Source of the DNA: a virus
Length of the DNA: 48,931 bases
Reading direction: 5' to 3' (one strand)
IMG/VR virus record: IMGVR_UViG_3300024518_004222
Span: 1-48,931 of that record
Made by a program: the position numbers and the translations under genes. The first letter of the stretch is position 1. Every line of letters begins with the position of its first letter. A model generated the notes under the pieces. That model was not told the DNA's origin. It made no database searches and saw only the letters and a list, made by a program, of their open reading frames with translations. Positions 45,788-48,931 of the stretch are shown here, in pieces.

Positions 45788-46544
45788 TGGTCTCCTCCTT
45801 TATAATGTCAAATCCATCTCCAATCGCGATCCAGAGGTTTCCGAAGTCCTCCATGGTTTCAGCACGGCCGGCGACCATCATCTTGCCGATTTCTTGCCGG
45901 AGGAGACTCATCGCCGGACGGTACTGCAAAAATTTGTTGATCCCGATTTGGTACATGTAGTCTGAGTTGCACGCGGCAGCGAGTTCATTGGAATCCTCGT
46001 AAACGCCTTCGCGCGCCAGTTGACCGTGTCGCCGGTATGTCTCCGCGAGGATCTTGCACGTCTCTACCTTCTCAGCGTCTTTTATTGGTCGGACCAGGTC
46101 GGCTACCAGCGCCGGGACGTCGTCAAAGCCTTCAGCCGGTGGCCCAGGTGGGTCGTCAGGGGGCCCAGGAGGATCAGGCGGGTTGGGCGGGTCTGGCCCG
46201 CCTTCGACCGACCAATCAGCGAAAAGGTCGACCCAGACGAGTTCCGCAGGATCCTGCGTGAAGATTGCAATCGTGCAGATTGATTCATATCGTCCTGGCG
46301 GACACCAGATAGACACTCCATGCTCTTCGTAGTGTATCCGAATGTCCGGGTCCTCGCGACCGTCATCGGATCGCACGACCCACCGAGCGCGATACGTGAC
46401 GTCTTCGAGTCCCGCCAGGGTTTGGACGATTTTGCTATCGCGCGGATACGTGTCTTCAGCGATGATCCCGATTGTTGGGATCTCGTCTTGTGCGAGACTC
46501 ACACTGGCCACCGCCAGTAGAATCAGTGTGTACAGAGATTTCAT
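45768..46544 (-). CDS. Secreted protein with proline-rich linker
   Basis: 258 aa. Signal peptide MKSLYTLILLAVASVSLAQ. Residues about 20-115 are beta-rich and immunoglobulin-like in pattern (TYRARWVVRSDDG, CTIAIFTQDPAELVWVD). A linker of DPPNPPDPPGPPDDPPGPP follows, then a helical C-terminal domain (ALVADLVRPIKDAEKVETC). Overlaps the peptidase start by 20 bp. The linker DNA has a second copy 627 bp away. Probably displayed in the periplasm; unknown function. Confidence 0.75.
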   Translation of the reverse strand: MKSLYTLILLAVASVSLAQDEIPTIGIIAEDTYPRDSKIVQTLAGLEDVTYRARWVVRSDDGREDPDIRIHYEEHGVSIWCPPGRYESICTIAIFTQDPAELVWVDLFADWSVEGGPDPPNPPDPPGPPDDPPGPPAEGFDDVPALVADLVRPIKDAEKVETCKILAETYRRHGQLAREGVYEDSNELAAACNSDYMYQIGINKFLQYRPAMSLLRQEIGKMMVAGRAETMEDFGNLWIAIGDGFDIIKEETNGAMEN

Positions 46545-46841
46545 GTTTTTCCTTTCGGCCGACCGGCCTACTTCTTTTTAGGTGGTCAACAATCCTTCTT
46601 GGGTTTTCGTCGGCGCCATGGCCACGCGTAAGCGGCAGTTGCTAAGCTCGCCGATGCTCCCAGAAAAAGGTACGTGAAAAAGTGTCTTCGTTTCATGACT
46701 TTCTCCTTCTGATCGAAAAAACAGGAGGTCCTCCTTGACCCCCCGCCCCACCTGGTCGCCAGCCGGTGGCCCAGGTGGGTCGTCAGGGGGCCCAGGAGGA
46801 TCAGGCGGGTTGGGCGGGTCTGGCCCGCCTTCGACCGACCA
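46133..46841 (-). repeat. 82-bp exact direct repeat (46133-46214 and 46760-46841)
   Basis: The DNA coding the proline-rich linker is repeated, base for base, upstream of the 36-aa gene in a stretch with no start codon. The second copy keeps the same reading pattern (EGGPDPPNPP) but is preceded by a stop, so it is a non-coding fragment left by duplication. Confidence 0.92.
46586..46696 (-). CDS. Small Tat-signal-like protein, 36 aa
   Basis: MKRRHFFTYLFLGASASLAT then AAYAWPWRRRKPKKDC. AGAAGGAGAAAGTC precedes ATG 46696. The RRHFF motif plus hydrophobic stretch and AYA site look like a twin-arginine or Sec signal with almost no mature protein; a basic tail with a final Cys remains. The 185 bp upstream (46697-46881) hold only the repeat fragment and a weak AGGAG/CTCCT-T6 hairpin. 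Confidence 0.58.
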   Translation of the reverse strand: MKRRHFFTYLFLGASASLATAAYAWPWRRRKPKKDC

Positions 46842-46881
46842 GTTACCAATATACTAACACAATAAGCAGTGGTACGCAAGT

Positions 46882-48931
46882 TCAGTCCTTGCCAAGTCGT
46901 TTCTTCAGAATCTCCTCCTTTGCTTTGAGGTCTTTTTTCTTTTCTTCCTTATCCGCCGTATCTCTCCCAATCGCCTTAGAGTACTCAATCCCAATGTCGA
47001 GGTTCGGAAGCTTCTTCTCGATGTAAGTGAGATATCTTGTCTGATACTCCTCGTTCGTCTCGGTGAAAACCCCTTTCTTTGTCTTCCGCCTTGGGGGATT
47101 CAAGTTCATTGCCTCGGCAAGAGCCGTAAGGTACTTGTAGAAGACAGGCTTCAGAATGGGCGGCAAGTCCTTCATTGGCATTAACGCCGCATTTTGCCGA
47201 TCGCGCAAGGCTATTGAGACGCTTTCGAGCGTCCTCATGGCAGCCTTCTCGGCTAGTGTCGCATTCGCAATTTCACTGACATCCTTGGAGTTCTTAATGA
47301 CTGCGCGAGCGTCACGAATTGTGTTCTTCGCCGGCTTGAAGTGAAGCTCGTTCCATTGATGAAGAAGCTTCCTCCGAGCCTCTTCCTTAATGTTGTTCGA
47401 TGACATCGTTTTCATATTTATAGTGAAATCGGAAAAGAGTTCACTCGCAGCTTCCGGAAGTGTGTAGTTGAATGCCTTAACCTCCCTTTCCTCGATTGTT
47501 TTTTGGAGGTATCTAGCGGAAGTCCTCATATCGGAAACCGTACGCTCGCGGTAAAGCCTCGAGACTCCCGGTAGTTCGGAAACCTTGAAATCCCTTACGT
47601 TATTTTCGATGTCGTACATCCACGTTCCGAATTGTCCAAACACACCAAACTGATCTGCATACCAGTCGTTCATCTTGGCTTGTTTCTGTTCAGGTGACAT
47701 GTAGTTTTCGTAAACGTTCTGACTGAAGACGTTATTGTATGGCGATCTCCCGCTAGAGTGGTACCATATAGCATTTGCAATCTTAAGTGGTGGCGTGAGT
47801 CCCGGAACCAGTTCATTTCCAATGTCTCTAGACACTTCACTTCTGACGTCAGAAATATCTGCGTATTCGTTTTCGACTCCGGTCTTCTCTTCAATGGCTT
47901 TTGCGGCGTAGTGGAACATAGAGATAAGAAATCTCTGGAAGTCACCGCGAGGTAAAGAGAGTCCCTTCAGAGCTAGATTACCGTCCGCGTCCTTGCCATA
48001 CCCCGTTGGGATCATTAGGTAGGATCGCTGCAAGTAGTCGGAGAAGTTTTTCATTCTCTCCTTCTCTTCGTCGTCGTCATCACCAGTCCAGAAGTCTATA
48101 AGACGCTTGTGCGCTTCTTTTGCCATGAGATATGGTAAGAGTGTTCCGGTCATAAAGCTAAACCACCATCTCATGGCTTTACCTTTGCCTCTTGCGCCGA
48201 TAGCGTAAGCGGCGTCATGCTGCTTGCCAACCCAGTTAACCCTGGAGTACATGAATAGTGCATTCGTAATGTGCGTCAGCTGCCCTTCCTGCCTGTAGTC
48301 GGGCGTTCCAATAGCCTTGCGTACGATGTAAGCTTTCCTATGTTTCTCGACTCCGGCCTTTCGGAGAATCCTTTCACCGCTGATCTTGCTGGCCGTATCT
48401 ATTGCGCCGGTAATAATAGCAAATGGCTTTAGCCCCTTTTCCTTTATGTTCATTGCCTTGCCCCAGGGCGTTCTCCCCACGGATGGCGTAAGCCCAAACT
48501 GTTCCATAAGTTTATGGTACTTGTCGCTTTCTTCGGTGAGTTCAGCGTCGACTTTGGCGTAGCTAATCGACAGGGCTTTTTCGTCTCGCATCCTGTCTAT
48601 ATTAGCCTGATTAAGGCCAGAAGCTTCCAAATAGGAAGCTGTGAATTTTTTAGCGTAGGCGAATGCAACGTCCTTCATACTTAGGTCGGACATGTTCTGT
48701 TTCAGTGCATCTTTCCACGTTTTTGTGTCAATCCCCGCCTCATCCAAGATTGCGGACGGAAGTGCTCCCGCAAAACCTAAGACAACCTTCGGAAGCGCGG
48801 TAAGAGGGAGAAGCTGTTTCCAGGTAAGCTCGGCAGCTAGGTTATTGGCTGCGCGAGTAAGATCACGAAACGGATTTGCCACATTGAAACCAAGTGATAG
48901 CGTCACAAATAGCGGGTGCCAAAGGCCGTAA
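46882..48931 (-). CDS. LPD38-type polyvalent virion protein, C-terminal part (5' cut by window)
   Basis: The frame is open to the window end (upstream codons read YGLWHPLFV before GTG 48906), so the GTG is not the start; at least 682 residues are visible. The section YGLWHPLFVTLSLGFNVANP followed by FRDL, RINWVGKQ-like SRVNWVGKQHDAAYAIGA, and WWFSFMTGTLLPYLMA resembles the large-polyvalent-protein domain 38 found at the C terminus of giant phage proteins injected with DNA. The C terminus is lysine-rich coiled coil. Likely a virion/ejection protein several thousand residues long. Confidence 0.75.
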   Translation of the reverse strand, partial: YGLWHPLFVTLSLGFNVANPFRDLTRAANNLAAELTWKQLLPLTALPKVVLGFAGALPSAILDEAGIDTKTWKDALKQNMSDLSMKDVAFAYAKKFTASYLEASGLNQANIDRMRDEKALSISYAKVDAELTEESDKYHKLMEQFGLTPSVGRTPWGKAMNIKEKGLKPFAIITGAIDTASKISGERILRKAGVEKHRKAYIVRKAIGTPDYRQEGQLTHITNALFMYSRVNWVGKQHDAAYAIGARGKGKAMRWWFSFMTGTLLPYLMAKEAHKRLIDFWTGDDDDEEKERMKNFSDYLQRSYLMIPTGYGKDADGNLALKGLSLPRGDFQRFLISMFHYAAKAIEEKTGVENEYADISDVRSEVSRDIGNELVPGLTPPLKIANAIWYHSSGRSPYNNVFSQNVYENYMSPEQKQAKMNDWYADQFGVFGQFGTWMYDIENNVRDFKVSELPGVSRLYRERTVSDMRTSARYLQKTIEEREVKAFNYTLPEAASELFSDFTINMKTMSSNNIKEEARRKLLHQWNELHFKPAKNTIRDARAVIKNSKDVSEIANATLAEKAAMRTLESVSIALRDRQNAALMPMKDLPPILKPVFYKYLTALAEAMNLNPPRRKTKKGVFTETNEEYQTRYLTYIEKKLPNLDIGIEYSKAIGRDTADKEEKKKDLKAKEEILKKRLGKD

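Overview
The window looks like about 49 kb of a temperate, tailed double-stranded DNA phage or prophage. The visible hallmarks are a large terminase, portal, scaffold, major capsid protein, prim-pol/helicase, annealing ATPase, tyrosine integrase and the end of a giant virion 'polyvalent' protein. No rRNA, CRISPR array or ordinary bacterial housekeeping gene is visible. A short-tailed (podovirus-like) virion is suggested by the gene set, but no tail genes are seen. The style of the integrase, proline-rich secreted protein and capsid proteins fits a Planctomycetes-like or other environmental Gram-negative host; this is a weak inference. Both window ends cut through minus-strand genes. LAYOUT: (1) 1-15830, minus strand, late region: a regulator/small-terminase candidate, portal, TerL, a small protein, scaffold, major capsid protein and several virion proteins, with strong intrinsic terminators after the capsid gene and after the following gene. 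Upstream lie a DUF559-like nuclease, a dATP/dGTP diphosphohydrolase-type protein, a secreted protein, a phosphoesterase with a GcrA-like HTH and an SPFH/band-7 protein. (2) 15949-23653, plus strand: small genes plus two HAD phosphatases, a secreted trypsin-like protease, a nucleoside deoxyribosyltransferase-like protein, small membrane proteins and an atypical tRNA-like gene. (3) 23654-24350: a gene-free region rich in palindromes, probably control or origin DNA. (4) 24351-30825, plus strand: a train of small accessory genes, several in families common to phages and plasmids (DUF932 and others). Many are separated by copies of one intercistronic hairpin-plus-leader cassette, and one strongly folded RNA element lies at 28470-28596. 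(5) 30826-31227: convergent junction with repeats. (6) 31228-42964, minus strand, replication and recombination: prim-pol/ATPase, SF2 helicase, Sak4-like ATPase and its DUF669 partner, two HNH homing endonucleases, coiled-coil proteins, tandemly duplicated micro-genes and a frameshifted DNA adenine methylase. (7) 43125-44240: integrase with its own good promoter. (8) 44235-48931, minus strand: membrane and secreted proteins, a papain-like peptidase and the C-terminal part of an LPD38-type protein. The sequence carries an unusual number of recent short duplications (36-82 bp) and structured RNA leaders; these are the main oddities. Functional names rest on motifs read by eye, not on database searches.
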